Counted from the stretch's first letter, positions 34,501-46,513 are shown. The stretch: 64,000 bases of DNA from Perca fluviatilis (GCF_010015445.1 NC_053133.1:930001-994000); one strand, 5' to 3'. Numbers and translations: made by a program. Notes: generated by a model not told the origin, from the letters alone.

Positions 34501-34929
34501 AGGTAAGCCCACGGGCCATAGGCTATGGGGCCACGTGGGTCACTCCTAATTTGGATTAATCAGCAGCCATGTAATGTGCGATTAGAGTGATTGACAGAAA
34601 ACCTGACAAGACTCCGGAGGGATTTTTGCAGTTCCTACAACATAACGTTCCTAGAACCCTTTGTTTCTCGTGTTCCGACTGGACCAATTTGGGGATTTTT
34701 AAGTTCCTCTGGCTGCAGTTCCTGTAGCTCCTTCAGCTCCTACTTCAGGGCAGGGTCTTTTCCCTTTCCCCGTGGTTAGATGGCTGTGATTATAATAACA
34801 AAAGGTCAGTTCCTATGGCCACTTGGCCAGTGTGAATGCAAATGGCAAAAACGGTTTTGGGGGAGAGTAGTTAGTAGAACTGTTTAGAAGTGGACTGTTC
34901 CTATAACTATGTTCCTGTAACTACTTGGT

Positions 34930-35720
34930 CTGAAAGAGGCTATTGTGGACCAGTTGTAGACAGTACAGGTACAGGCTTCTTGCTGAGGCAGGTGAAAAGG
35001 AAATTGCAGTAGTCTAGCCAGGGTAATATACAAGTACGAATGATCATCTCTAGCTGCCAAAATCTCCAGCTGCTAAAATATCTTCCCGGGCTTGTGAATG
35101 GTTTCATACTTCCCACCAGATCAGTGAGGTCTTGCAGGTAAATAGGAAAGAAGCAGCTCAAAATTGAGGGCCAAGTTGAATACACAGAATAGGGAGGAGC
35201 AGAGGGGAGGATGCTAGCCCTGACATCTCTAAGCTTTTTCACAAAGAAAGGGAGAAAGCCACTGCATTCCTATTTTAAAAAGGCTGCCACGTCAGAAGAC
35301 GCAGGAGTGACAATGTTGATGATATCAAACAGAACTTTAGGGTTGCATTTACCGGAGGAAATGAGGTTAGCAAAATAAGATGCACTCGCCTCCTTAACCA
35401 TATTGTTAAACTCAGGTAAGAGGATTTTGTGATAGAGACGTTAAACATGGAGCTTGGTGGATTTCCACTGTTGTTCAGCCCTCCGACATTTACGCCGGAA
35501 ATAACGAATGGAGTCATTTAACCAGGGGGATGAGTTGACAGAGGAAACAAGTCTCCTTTTATCCTTGGAGCCACTTTATACAAAATGCAATGTGTGTTAA
35601 AGGAGTGGATCCGACAGTTAATGTCAGCGGGAGAACACAACACTTTGCTTGGGTCAACAGCTGCACAATCACGATTTCAACCAAGTGTAAAAACAAGATC
35701 CAACCTTAAATGTGTGTGGG
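34930..35720 (-). pseudogene. LINE-2-like ORF2 fragment with internal deletion
   Basis: The minus strand reads LNDSIRYFRRKCRRAEQQWK (about 35520), FNNMVKEASASYFANLISSG, KVLFDIINIVTPASSDVAA and, after a stop, KKLRDVRASILPSAPPYS; that is the linker between endonuclease and reverse transcriptase of fish LINE-2/CR1-like elements. The reverse transcriptase is deleted: LVGSMKPF is followed closely by the late motif WLDYCNFLFTCLSKK. Frameshifts and stops are present. Likely a dead, internally deleted copy. Confidence 0.75.
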
Positions 35721-36440
35721 ACCAGACACGTGTTAAATAAAAATAAAGCACTACTGCCACTGATTTTATGTGTCTGGACAATTGTTACTTCATCTTAATT
35801 TGTTAGCCTACTTGGTGATTTAAACATGTAGATAACCCCCTGACCATCTTATGACCTCTGATATTTTCCCTCTATTTCTTTAAACCTTAGTTAGCACAAC
35901 AGGGATCCCACCATCATACCACCATGAATGAAGATTCATGTTTTTTTTCCCACTAGTTTATGGCTGGCAATAAAATGATGCACATGTGCTTAATGTGTGT
36001 ATTGTACATAATTCTATATTGCTATTTCTTTAGGCCACTGTCTTCAATTAGTTTTGTGACATTACAGTAGGCTATCATACTTAAAAACTAAATTAAAGTA
36101 TCATACTATAAAACACGTTGACAATATCTGTTAAACTGTAAGATTATAATATATTACATTACATTAGATTACAATATTATTTACAAGTATATTGTAATGT
36201 ATTGTGAACACATTACAATAGAGCAGTTATACTGTAAAGCACGCTTATGGTTAAGCTTTTTTACTTTAAAAAAAAATACAATAAAATAATGCAAAATATA
36301 CAATAAAATCTCTAAATCATTGGAGACCTTTGGCATAGCCACTTAGGGAAAGGGAAGGAGGGCTAAGTAATAAATACATTAGAAATACATACAGTTTAGA
36401 AATTACATAAATTTACATCATTTAATATTGTAAGTGGCTT
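35721..36440. other. No recognised feature
   Basis: AT-rich with repeated 'attacatta' motifs near 36150-36230; nothing recognised. Confidence 0.4.
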
Positions 36441-36444
36441 TTTC

Positions 36445-36665
36445 TTTTGTGGGGTGCAAATGTTCCAGTTTCTTCCCGAGACTATTTTGCAGAGCCACCA
36501 TCTTTGTGACCGAAGCTTAGCGCCGCCCAAGACAACTTTGATTGGTTCAAGGAAATGCAAACAAGCCAGAGTGTTTTTTTCTCCAATCCTGGAATGTATG
36601 TGTAGAGGAGCCAGACCTTACTCCGCAGCTGTGGAGATAGGTCTGGCAATGCAAGACAATGGCAT
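36445..36665 (+). repeat. Interspersed repeat, plus-oriented copy
   Basis: Runs from 'ggggtgcaaatgttccag' through 'ttgattggttcaaggaaatg' to 'aggtctggcaatgcaagac'. The same sequence occurs inverted at 38165-38400. A common percomorph repeat by my recollection; element class not determined. A CA microsatellite follows near 36812. Confidence 0.7.
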
Positions 36666-37365
36666 TATTGACACTATGGGTAATACAAACGGCCACAGCC
36701 ATGCTATGGTTTTATCTACATCTATACTGTTTTATCTGTTCATGTCAAAATGTGGGAGTGGAAACAATCTTGTGCTCATGTAAGTAGATGCAACATCTAA
36801 AAATTAACCATACACACACACACACACACACACACATACACCTTACACAAGTGTGGTTTTTTTTTTTCCCTCTTTGTGCTTAACAAAGTTTTAGCCTTGA
36901 ACCTACACATTCTTACTGTATATATATTACATATATTTTCCTGGTTTTAAAGGCTGCGTTACAGTAAAGTGATGTCATTTTCTGAACTTACCAGACTGTT
37001 GTAACTGTTCTATTATTTGCCTTTATCCACTTAGTCATTATATCCACATTACTGATGATTATTTATCAAAAATCTCATTGTGTAAATATTTTGTGAAAGC
37101 ACCAATAGTCAACACTACAATATCGTTGCGGTATCGTTTGATTTTCTCCATATTGCCCAGCCCTAGTTTGAATCCATTATTTCACTGTTATGCCATTAAA
37201 TAACCCTGTCTCTAGAGGGGAGACATACTGTATAGGTTACTCTACCTAATACATTTTGAAAGGAAACCTAATTTCTGCCTGAATAATATTTACTTGCAAA
37301 GTATTTTCAATTGTGAAATTTGCTGAAAGGGGGGTGGTCACACAAAAACAAAAACATGCTTGTGG

Positions 37366-37550
37366 AGTGCCTGGGTTAACTCACCTGGTAGAGCGTGCGC
37401 CCATATACAGAGGCTCAGTCCTTATGCAGTGGCCGTGGGTTTGATTCCGACCTGCAGCCCTTTGCTGCATTTCATACCCCCTCTCTCTCCCCTTTCATTT
37501 GTAAAGCTATCCTGTCAAAAATAAAGGCCTAAAATGCCACAAAAAAAGTT
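37366..37550 (+). mobile_element. tRNA-derived SINE, copy 1
   Basis: 'gcctgggttaactcacctgg' and 'tagagcgtgcgcc' contain an A-box-like stretch; 'gggtttgattccgacctgc' is a B box. A conserved tail follows ('cctttgctgcat', 'aataaaggcctaaaatgcca') ending in an A-rich run. The same family occurs at 40248-40435. Confidence 0.9.
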
Positions 37551-38164
37551 GCTTGTGAACATAATTTAAGCATTATGAAAGAGGATTAGGGCCAATGTAA
37601 AAAAATTATTTGAGTTCTGAGTTTAAGGTCAGAACACAATTTGTTTTTTGTACATGTGGCCCTAATACTGTACCGTAAAGCAGCAATTAGGTTTCCCAAG
37701 AAAATATACCTGACCGAACAAGAAGAAGAAGTAGTAATAGTATTTGTAGTAATATAATCAGTGCTTGAAATGGAATTGTTGCCTTGGCTGCACCCGCCAT
37801 ATATGCGCTGCGGCTTGCTGGTCTGGTGTGCATAATTTGGTGACCGTCACGCTACCATGCTCCTGTGTTGGGCGGTGGCACAGTAGCCTACTCCAGCGAC
37901 CAGGGTTATGTTTATCCAATACAATTATCTGTGTTAACAAGGACAATTTAAGCGGTAATTTAAGATATGTGTTCACACAGAGACACAGTTAAGCAGGTGT
38001 TTAGGGTTACCTACTCACCACAGGAGGTGGCGGAACGCAATAAGAAATAAGGGTACTCATGTGGACGTAAATCAGATGTGCCAGTACTTAGTATAAATAT
38101 TAATTTAATTATCTTGTCCATGAACAGTGGACACATCCCCAAAACAAGCATCAGTATTTTATCA

Positions 38165-38400
38165 GTCTCACATTGCCAGACCAATCTCCACAGTGCTGCG
38201 GAGGAAGGTCTGATAACAGAAGCATATAGTCCTAGATAGGAGAAAAAAAAGGTCAAGGGTTGTTTGCATTTCTTTAAACCAATCACAATCATCTTGGGCT
38301 GCACTAAGCTCCGGATGCAGTGACAGTATCTCTGCAAAATGGTCTTGGGAAGGAACTTGTTTAGCTGGAACATTTGCACCCTGCAAAAGAACACGCCACA
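38165..38400 (-). repeat. Interspersed repeat, inverted copy of 36445-36665
   Basis: The minus strand repeats 'gggtgcaaatgttccagcta', 'atttctttaaaccaatcac' (complement) and the 'ggtctggcaatgtgagact' end. Together with 36445-36665 it forms a 1.5-kb spaced inverted pair. Confidence 0.7.
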
Positions 38401-40247
38401 TACATACCTATTAAATGAAGTTAACTGTTCACACAGTACAGTAAGGTGAGCTATATAAATTAGCTGGATACATGGTTACCAGTGTATCGCCGTCCATAGA
38501 AAATCCCTGCCAATAGGTCCCAAAATGTCCCAGTTGGAGAGTAAATGCCTCAAACATATTATTTGTACATTTTTACAATCATTCCCCAAACAAACCAAGC
38601 AGGTCTGCCTTGTCGCACGATCCAAAGTTTCTTAAAAACTTGACATTTTCAGCATGTAACGTTGCTCAGAGGTTCTGGTTAATGTCACTCGATGCGTCCG
38701 GAGTTTAATGCAAACACAAACAAAGCGGAAGGTGAGGGACATCTGGTGGAACTTCTGGCGCCGCCGTAACTATCCGGTACATGAACAGTCGGCAATCCAG
38801 AGTAGTATTTTATGTGGGGATTCTCTTGAACAAACACCGCCCTGGGGACACAAGCAAACCAGCTCCCATTGAAGTATTAGTCTCTACAACTTGATCAAAA
38901 AAAGTCTCTTTATATATTAGAATCAACAATGCAATATCAAATGCACATATACTTTATAGCAGATCTCTCTCACACACAGACTTTTCATTCTGTCTGTATA
39001 GAGACCCTTGATACAATGGTAATTATTTTGCCATGCCGTAGTATAGTTTGGAGGAGCTGATTGATTTTTCGTTTTCACACTTCTGAGAGCATAACTTGCT
39101 TGTCTCCACTTTCCCTGCCTTTCACAGAGCCGTATTGCCAGTTAAGCTGGAAGAGAAACTTTTGAGCCTGCTTACATATTCTTCCAGTGTTTGTGGAGTT
39201 AGGTGTGATGAATGGCGACTCAGATGTACCACCTATCTGTGTTCACCCTCCACAACAGGGGAGCATTATCACTCTGTTCCTAGCTGGTTGAACACACTTC
39301 CAGTTTGTTCCATACATCATTTTGCAAGCCAAACACACTCTGTTCCATCAGATAATGGGGCTGTTTTGTATATGAGATATTGGAATATCAAGGTGGATCA
39401 TTACTTCTGCATATTAATACTCTTCCACTGAGTCCTTTAGAAGTGTAAAAAAAGGTTCCTGATTGTTGTACAAGCCACTGGACATTATTTCCATAATTTG
39501 ACATTAAGAATTTTCAAAATAAAAATTTAAATAAATTAAAAAGTGAATAAATAGTACTCATTAGCTTGTTAATGAATATCAAAACATTTCAAAACAGTTT
39601 GCAATTAGGTAAAGGATGATTCTTTATGAATCCACTTAACCTTTGAGTTTTTGTTGAAATTGTCTTTACTTCCTCATTAGTCAGATTTCCATCCAAATTA
39701 AGTGCAAATTCTAACAACATTTTCACACAATCAGCCAAAGAAAAATGCTAATTGATGCATGTTTCCATCCAATGAATATTAGGAGTAGAGTGCATCGAGT
39801 TAAACAGTTTGTGGTGCCATTAAACCATTGCAGAAGAAGACACAACACAATGACATAATTAAAAGGGCTCCAGGCTTCATGCACGGGCTTCATGTACGTC
39901 ATGATTAATTTGCCACGTCTGTTTCCATTGCATTTTGTTGACAAATTTTGTTAACCTCAGCCAAGTGTAAAAACCTTTCTGCGATATTTCAACCTTTTTT
40001 CAAATTCCCACTCCAGTTAATCCGTGCGCAAATTGAAAACGTGCATCCCTTTGGGGGTTTGGGGTCCCACAGTTGGCACTGCAATATGTGTAAAAATAAT
40101 AACAATGATTGCAAAATCAATAATTTCTTTCTTTCTTCTTCTGACCTTGTCAAAAACCTAACGTGTAGTAAAGCACTGAAATGACAACCCTTTCATTTGC
40201 CATAAACTGGCACTGTTAAATAAACTGTTAAAGAGTGGAACAAAGTC
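38401..40247. other. No recognised gene
   Basis: An open frame at 39096-39431 has no motif I know. Around 39680-39930 'tttccatccaaattaagtgc' and 'tttccatccaatgaatatt' suggest a decayed DNA element related in style to 14457-15481, but no borders are clear. Confidence 0.4.
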
Positions 40248-40435
40248 GGGGGCCTGGGTAGCTCACCTGGTAGAGCATGCACCCATGTACAGAGGCTCAG
40301 TCCAAAATGCAGTGGCCACAGGTTCGGTTCCAACCTGCAGCCCTTTGCTGCATGTCATTCCCCCTCTCTAAGCTGTCCTATCCAATAAAGGCCTAAACTG
40401 CCACAAAAAAAATCATCTTAAAAAAAGAGAGTGGA
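40248..40435 (+). mobile_element. tRNA-derived SINE, copy 2
   Basis: 'ggcctgggtagctcacctgg' gives a good A box (tagctcacctgg); the B box is 'ggttcggttcc', with one change from consensus. The tail matches copy 1 and ends in 'aaaaaaaatcatcttaaaaa'. Confidence 0.92.
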
Positions 40436-40559
40436 ATTAAGTTTATGTAGAAGAGGTAAATGACAGCTATTTGGAACTATATGATTTATATTGTCAAATA
40501 ATACAATGAAAACAAAACCGTAGCTACAAGGGCTTACAAAATGCATGTAAAAAGAAAAA

Positions 40560-41500
40560 GTAAAAAAGAATCATTTAAAAATTTAAACAAGCCAAGAAAT
40601 CTTACAACAAAGGTATTTGGAGAATCTTGAACAGGGTATTAGGAAACAACACTGTGATTTACCCAATCATTTTATCAATGGCAACAATAAGGTTATAAAA
40701 AGCAGGAGAAGTGGCAAATGAATTTAACTCTTATTTTGTTAAATGTTGTGCCCAATTTGGCAAACGCTATTAATAAAAGTAATGATGCACAACTTGAAGG
40801 TGGTTGGAGTGGGGACAGTAAAGTGGTGCAGCCCATGGTTTTAGGAGAAGTGAGTGAAAATGAAAAAATGAAATAAGATCAATTGTAACAAAACTCAAGA
40901 AAAAGACATCAACTGATAGTGATGGGTTGGACATTTGTTATTGTAGTGAAAAAAACTGTTGACTGTATACTGAAACCTCTTTCTTATATTTTCAATCTTT
41001 CCTTTTGTACAGGTATAGTTCCTGATAAGATGAAAACAGCAAAGGTCATCCCACTTTTTAAAAGATAAACATAGCCTTACCAACTACAGACCAGTGTCTC
41101 TGCTTTCACCATTTTCAAAGGTGCTTGAAATTGTTTTTGTAAAAAACACTTGATGCTTTTCTTGAAACGACAAATTGTTGAGTGAGAGTCAGTATGGCTT
41201 CCGAACATATCGATCTACAGCCTTAGCATTAATAAAAATAGTAGAAGAGATTACAACTGCAATTGAGTATATTGAGATATACGATTATAGCAAAGTATGT
41301 GTTAGATTATAATGCAATGTGAATTCTGTACTGTTCACTTATTTTGCCTTACTTTAGTTACTGTGTGGAAGTGTGGGGGAGCACATATGCAACTAACATA
41401 GAGCCATTGTTCATTTTACAGAAATGAGCAGTACGAATGTTTGGTCTCTGGAGAGGTTTTAAATATGGGGGTGTCCTGGTGACTGATTTGTTAAGGCGCA
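40560..41500 (+). pseudogene. LINE reverse transcriptase fragment
   Basis: Several frames together show GEVANEFNSYFVK, IVTKLKKKTSTDSDGLDI, GIVPDKMKTAKVIPLFK, NYRPVSLLSPFSKVLE and LLSESQYGFRTYRSTALAL, the pre-palm and early palm blocks of a Jockey/LINE-2-group reverse transcriptase. After a gap lacking the catalytic YADD block, LYCSLILPYFSYCVEVWG and NIEPLFILQK near 41320-41430 are the post-catalytic region. Stops and frameshifts are numerous. A dead copy. Confidence 0.8.
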
Positions 41501-42029
41501 TACTACAATGTCTCGATTTTAGCTGGGGACCTTTGTAGCTCTACTATCACTTTCAATTAATAACTAGAACAGCAAGCAGTTATGACGGCCGGCCTACGAC
41601 CCGGGGAGCGTGCGAAAGTGGGACCCAAAGCGTGACGGTGGGGATGCAAACGTCACTTAATATCGAGAGGTGTGAGCCACAAGGTCTGTGGTACATTGCC
41701 ATTGCAAATTTCCCATTAACATTGATTGAGTAAAAGGGCCAAAACTGGTTTAGTTGACTATGGCTATGTTCACACCGCAAGTTTTAATTAAAATTAAATT
41801 TTAATTCAGATTTTTTGCTCAGATCTAATTTTTTGTTTGGCTTTTCGTACTGCCGTTTACGGTAAGCATATTGTCTCACTTCCGGTATTCCCGTGTTACG
41901 GACGCTAGTTTGCCACTCCAGCAAAAACGTACTCAACTGTGCTTTATTGTTTAATTTAGCGGCTATTTGCCTGCATTGCATTTAAACTACACTAGTTATA
42001 CTCAAGCACTTATAGTTCTCTTCTCTTAC
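41501..42029. other. Possible DNA-element debris
   Basis: 'tggctatgttcacaccgcaa' near 41762 resembles ends of fish DNA elements, but no partner terminus is visible. No coding recognised. Confidence 0.35.
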
Positions 42030-42610
42030 CGTGGATTTCCACCAGATGCGTAACTGCTGCGGAACGGCTCCGAAACGGCGGCGGAGTCATTTGCTTTCCA
42101 TTAAAGTCAGTGTGTGTATTTCCACTGACTGCATAACGGCTGAGTTCTGACTGCGTCCCAGCTCCGGCGGTCCGCAGCCCTCCGCAGCAGATACGCAGAG
42201 CTGCTATTTTTGCCGGATGCCGGAGAGCTCCGCAGCAATTCCGCAAACGGCAGATAGTGCGGGACAGGAAGTCGAGCACAGAAGCAAAATAAAACCTCCG
42301 GTTATTTTTCTAAATAAAATACACCGTGCTCACGGTGGATCATATTTCCCTGCACTACACCTTGAAAACACAGCACAGAGCTGTTTCCCCTCTAGTCCTC
42401 TGGATGGAAACTAACTGGTGGTGGTTTTGTGGTTCTATTCTACGTGAATTCGCGAGTACTTGTGGGTCCTCGTGACTACAGCTGTCAGTCATGGCCGCAG
42501 CCGTGCCGCAACAAATCCGGACGTAGTGGGTATTGACGGATGGCGGAGCACGCAGCAGACACGCAGCGGAGCCGGTCCGCAGCCGTTATGCATCTGGTGG
42601 AAATGTGGAG
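42030..42610. mobile_element. Inverted-repeat MITE, about 580 bp
   Basis: Ends 'tttccaccagatgcgtaac' and its near-complement 'ttatgcatctggtggaaa' extend over about 40 bp of inverted similarity. 'ttac' lies outside both ends (42026-42029 and 42611-42614), a possible TTA-type target duplication as in PIF/Harbinger elements. The interior is GC-rich and non-coding. It probably sits in the 5' leader of the LINE that follows. Confidence 0.7.
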
Positions 42611-42679
42611 TTACAGCGACTTCCTCGCTGATCTCACAATTATTAAAACGCTGTTAGCTACTTTAGCTTAGCCATTAGC

Positions 42680-43117
42680 AATGGCTAATTCCTCTCCCTC
42701 TCCTGCTCTGTGTGTCAAATGTTTAGCTATTCCTCTGCCTCCTTTAGTGATAAAGATACATGTAATAAATGTAGTTTATCCGCTGCTCTGGAGGGGAGGC
42801 TTACTGAGTTTGAGGCACGGCTCCACACCATGGAATCAAAATCGTATGCTTCCGTAGCCAGCCAGCAACCCGGAGCTGGTGTTGGCCAACATACTGTAGC
42901 TTATGTTAGCAGTCCCCCGGCAGGCCCCGAGCAGCCGGGCAAGTGTAGTGCTAGCTCTAAACCGGGGAGTGCACATGACGGCGGTCGTTCTAAACTGGAG
43001 CATCTTCGCCTTTCTCCCCACTCAGTGATACACCCGCTCAGAAGCCAATTCTGGTTACTGGGAGCTCTATACTCTGATGTTAAACTCAAACTAAAAAGTT
43101 ATTGTGCTGGGCCCTAA
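42680..43117 (+). pseudogene. LINE ORF1 N-terminal fragment
   Basis: Opens MANSSPSPALCVKCLA at 42680, shifts frame, and continues as SYSSASFSDKDTCNKCSLSA, a Cys-containing start followed by a coiled-coil-like stretch (LEGRLTEFEARLHTMESK). The remainder is Ser/Pro-rich and ends near 43090 at sequence like GALYSDVKLKLK, where the ORF2 segment is joined. I recognise the style from fish LINE-2-type ORF1 proteins, which bind RNA. Confidence 0.7.
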
Positions 43118-43790
43118 ACACCTCCAAACCTCATTATCCAAAGATATAGTTAATCTGGATGGTATTGCCCTGGCCTCCAGAAATCTAGGAGTTATTTTTG
43201 ATCAGGATATATCCTTTAATGCCCACTTAAAACAAACCTCAAGAACAGCCTTTTTCCATCTTCGTAACATTGACAAAATTAGGCACATGCTGTCTCAAAA
43301 CAATGCTGAAAAACTAGTCCATGCATTCGTTACTTCCAGGCTGGACTACTGTAATTCCTTACTATCAGGTTGCCCAAATGAGTCCCATAAGACTCTCTAG
43401 CTGATCCAGAATGCTGCAGCACATGTTCTGACAACAACTAAGAAGAGAGATCATATTTCTCCTGTATTAGCTTCTCTACATTGGCTTCCTGTAAAATCCA
43501 GGATTGAATTTAAAATCCTTCTCCTGACCTACAAAGCTCTAAATGGTAAAGCACCATCATATCTTGAAGAGCTCATAGTACCTTATTGTCCCATGAGAGC
43601 ACTGCGCTCCCAGAATACAGAGTTACTTGTGGTTCCTAGAGTCTCTAAAAGTAGAATAGGAGCCAGAGCCTTCAGCTATCAGGCTCCTCTTCTGTGGAAC
43701 CAGCTCCCGGTCTGTGTTCGGGAGGCAGACACTGTCACCATATTTAAAAGTAAACTTAAAACTCTCCTATTTGATAAAGTTAGGGAGTGA
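43104..43790 (+). pseudogene. LINE ORF2 C-terminal region
   Basis: Contains LASRNLGVIFDQDISFNAHL, EKLVHAFVTSRLDYCNSLLS, then after an in-frame stop (43398-43400) LIQNAAAHVLTTTKKRDHIS, LHWLPVKSRIEFKILLLTYK and PLLWNQLPVCVREADTV, to the stop at 43788. This is the conserved post-polymerase region of LINE-2/CR1-type ORF2. The catalytic YADD region is absent. Confidence 0.9.
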
Positions 43791-44215
43791 GGAGTTTGCC
43801 TAGACCGGTGGGGGAGGGTGTATACCTGCAGACACGGCACCCCTTCTCTTCTCTGCTTCATAGTCATCAGATTAATCTACCATATAACCAATGATATAAT
43901 CAAAGTAGAGGGAGGCAGGCCAGTACAGACCGATCCAGCAGGGGAGAGTTCTAGAACAACTAGACTCCTCTCCTTAACCTGTCTCTCTTAGTTGCTGTTA
44001 TAGTTTTAGACTGCCGGGGGACTTCCTTTGACACACTGAGTTTCTCTCTTCTCTCTCTTTCCATCTGTGTGCATCCATGTCCCAGAAATGCTTGTTACTA
44101 ACCTAGCTCTGCGGAGCTCATTCCCCGGAGTCCTTATGTGTTTATTTTGCCCAGCATGTTTCCTTGGATTAGGGTGGCACCTAAATCATTGTTGCAGCTA
44201 TCCCGGTGGTCCTGC

Positions 44216-44355
44216 TCCGCACCCTGCTATGCCCTGTTACACTCTGCTACGCTCTGCAGTGCCTTGCTACGTTCTACTGTGTCCTGCTACATCCTGCTAT
44301 GCTCTGCTGTGCCCTGCTACATCCTGTAACGCCCTACAGTGCCCTGCTATGCCAT
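44216..44355 (+). repeat. CTGCTAYGCC minisatellite in LINE 3' UTR
   Basis: About thirteen roughly 10-bp units of 'ctgctatgcc' type with variation. A homologous shorter array is at 58645-58740 in another copy of the same LINE tail. Confidence 0.85.
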
Positions 44356-45022
44356 GAACTACTACAAATTCTATTTCTGGTAATTGTTGTCTTTATTATG
44401 ACTATTATTGCCATTGTTCATCACACCCCCAACTGGCACCGTCAGATGCCGCCTACCAAGAGCCTGGGTCTGTCCGAGGTTTCTCCCTAAAAGGAATTTT
44501 TTTCACCACCCAAGGTTTCTTCCTAAAATACGTTTTTCTTCACCTAACTGCTACCACACTAAATGCTTGCTCTTGGGGGAATTACTGGAATTGTTGGGTC
44601 TTAGTACATTATAGAGTGTGGTATAGACTTACTCTATCTGTAAAGTGTCCTGAGATAACTCTTGTTAGGGACTCCACTGGAGGAAAATAGGGGAGGGTCA
44701 TGTCTTTTTATTCTTTGTTGTGGAGAGGGTCATCCAATGTTTTTTTAGTCTAGGGGGAGGGTCACCCAACTTTTTTATTCATGAGAACAGCAACATTTCA
44801 AAGTGGCTTGTTTGGTGCATATTTATCCATGTAGCTCCATGTAGCTCTCTCAGTCTCGGTCCCTATCGCTAGGAGATGGGTCCCTCCCTGTTTAGTCACA
44901 CAGACAATTTGAGCTGTGTTTAGAGACCGTGGGATTTCCCAAACTGAATAAATCCCGCTATGGTGATGTGATTTATAGACCTGCATCATCTTCAATTCTT
45001 AAATCCCTGGACTCGGTCTATC

Positions 45023-46513
45023 GGTTACATGCTGCCACTCCGTCATGCTTCTATTCAGACATGCCACTATTCCAATATGCCACTATTCCAACATGCTGCT
45101 ATTCCCTAACCCTAACCTCTAACCCTAATTGAAACAAAAATTGTCAGAGTGGTGGGACGTTTGAAAACAATGTAAGTGCTGCCACTCCGACAATTGACCC
45201 TTCGCTAAGCCCCGCCCTCCTTAGTTACTGTTGCTACGCCTGACAGGCTTTTGTGCCCGGCATGTCTATTACAGTATGTATGCACCGGTGTCAGACATTC
45301 CCGAGGAGGTAATTAGTATTTTTTGGCGAACAGGTGAAATATCTGAGAGCAAGACAAAAGGGACTGCAGTATGCATTCGAGGGATATATCCACGACATAA
45401 TATGCAACCCATTAACGAATAATGTCATCAAAATTGAAGCTAAAGCCTATAGGTCATGCCATAATGTGAGCCGCCTCATACGCTGACCATTCAAATGGGA
45501 AACACAAAAATTGAGGAACAGCTATGTCCATGCACAGCAGGTTAAGTGAAATTTGAAAATAATCTAATAATTATAAATCAAACAGTTTATCCGTCTTGTT
45601 TATAAGTCTTGTGGAATAAACACAAGACATCTGAACACTTTGCAATGATAACATTCTCTAACAAAATGCTGAAAATATATTATAAAGTATGTCAGTGAGC
45701 CTCCATCTTGCCTTTTAATCATCTTAAGGATAATTCCAGTGCAAAACAAACCTTTATAACAGATGTTGAAGCATTGAGAACATTGTAAGTGTACAGACAG
45801 TTTATTAAAAAGATAGATTAGAAAGACCGTAGCTCCCAAGACGGTGGCCGCCTGTATACGAGAACGCGACTGTCTTTATAATCTCTCTTTCTTCAATCTA
45901 TTTCTCAATGCTTCTGTTAACATTTAGAGACCCTCATTATGCTACCGTTGAAGTGTGGTGATATTTTGAGCCGTGGTATAAATAGCGATTTGTTTTTACT
46001 TTCCCTGTGCCCTGAATACTAAGCTAATCAGCGGTCCGCACTAGCTTGTTTCAAGCTACGATTTGTTCACATTCGATTAGCATGAAAACAGAGAGCGATC
46101 GAGTGGGTACACATCTGTTATTATCCCCTAGGTTCGTTTTGCGCCGGAATTGTCCTTTATTTTACGTTCAAATATATGCATTGTGAACAAAGAACCATCA
46201 TTATTTCCAAGCAATGCTGTGCTGAGTTAGCTAGCTAGCTAACATTAGCGTGTTCTTATCTTGGAGCAAACGTAGCTAGCTAGGTGTTTTTGTTAATCTT
46301 GTCGACATTTGTGAATGGGGCCTCCCACACTGCTTGATACACGCCCAGCATTTCTCCCCTTGGGTTTTGGGAAGGGAACAAATTCCACCACCCTGTCCAA
46401 ACTTTTAGGATACCGGGTATCGGATTTGCACAATACTTGACAGACCTCTGGCGCCTAGTTACGGTTGCTACAATGTCGGAGTGGGGGTATGTCGGAATGG
46501 ATGGCGGAACCCC
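45023..46513. mobile_element. 1.49-kb element with TTAGGG-like repeats and SWIM exon
   Basis: Starts 'ggttacatgctgccactccg' and ends 'ggatggcggaacccc'; relative to the 199-bp copy at 18787-18985 it is inverted. Flanks 'ggtctatc' (45015-45022) and 'agtcgatc' (46514-46521) match at 6 of 8 positions and fit a decayed 8-bp duplication; the split LINE frame confirms the site. Subterminal 'atgtcggagtgg' motifs occur at both ends and 'ccctaaccctaacc' lies near 45105. The interior holds a zinc-finger exon at 45276-45540. Class unassigned. Confidence 0.85.
45276..45540 (+). pseudogene. SWIM-finger / YqaJ-accessory-like exon
   Basis: From the ATG at 45276: MYAPVSDIPEEVISIFWRTG and EISESK, then one frame over QYAFEGYIHDIICNPLTNNV and IKIEAKAYRSCHN, and finally EEQLCPCTAG just before a splice-donor-like 'gttaag' at 45541. 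The C-P-C pair in this setting looks like the start of a SWIM zinc finger. From memory, this N-terminal region is found in fish and invertebrate proteins that carry a YqaJ-type nuclease domain downstream and accompany ISL2EU-type transposons. A frameshift near 45360 and a stop (tga at 45483-45485) indicate decay. The nuclease exon is absent. Confidence 0.55.

Larger units (their letters stand above)
42615..44668 (+). mobile_element. LINE-2-like retrotransposon with large internal deletion
   Basis: Carries an ORF1 start (42680-43097), then directly the C-terminal part of ORF2 (43104-43790), then a long 3' UTR with a CTGCTAYGCC minisatellite and the phrases 'gtctgtccgaggtttctccc' and 'gggggaattactggaattgt'. 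It stops at 'ataactcttgtta' near 44668, without the expected simple-repeat tail. The missing portion includes the endonuclease and most of the reverse transcriptase. Confidence 0.85.

Noticed and set aside
39096..39431. 111-codon open frame
   Set aside because: No motif, no homologue recognised, and chance frames of this size occur elsewhere in the window.
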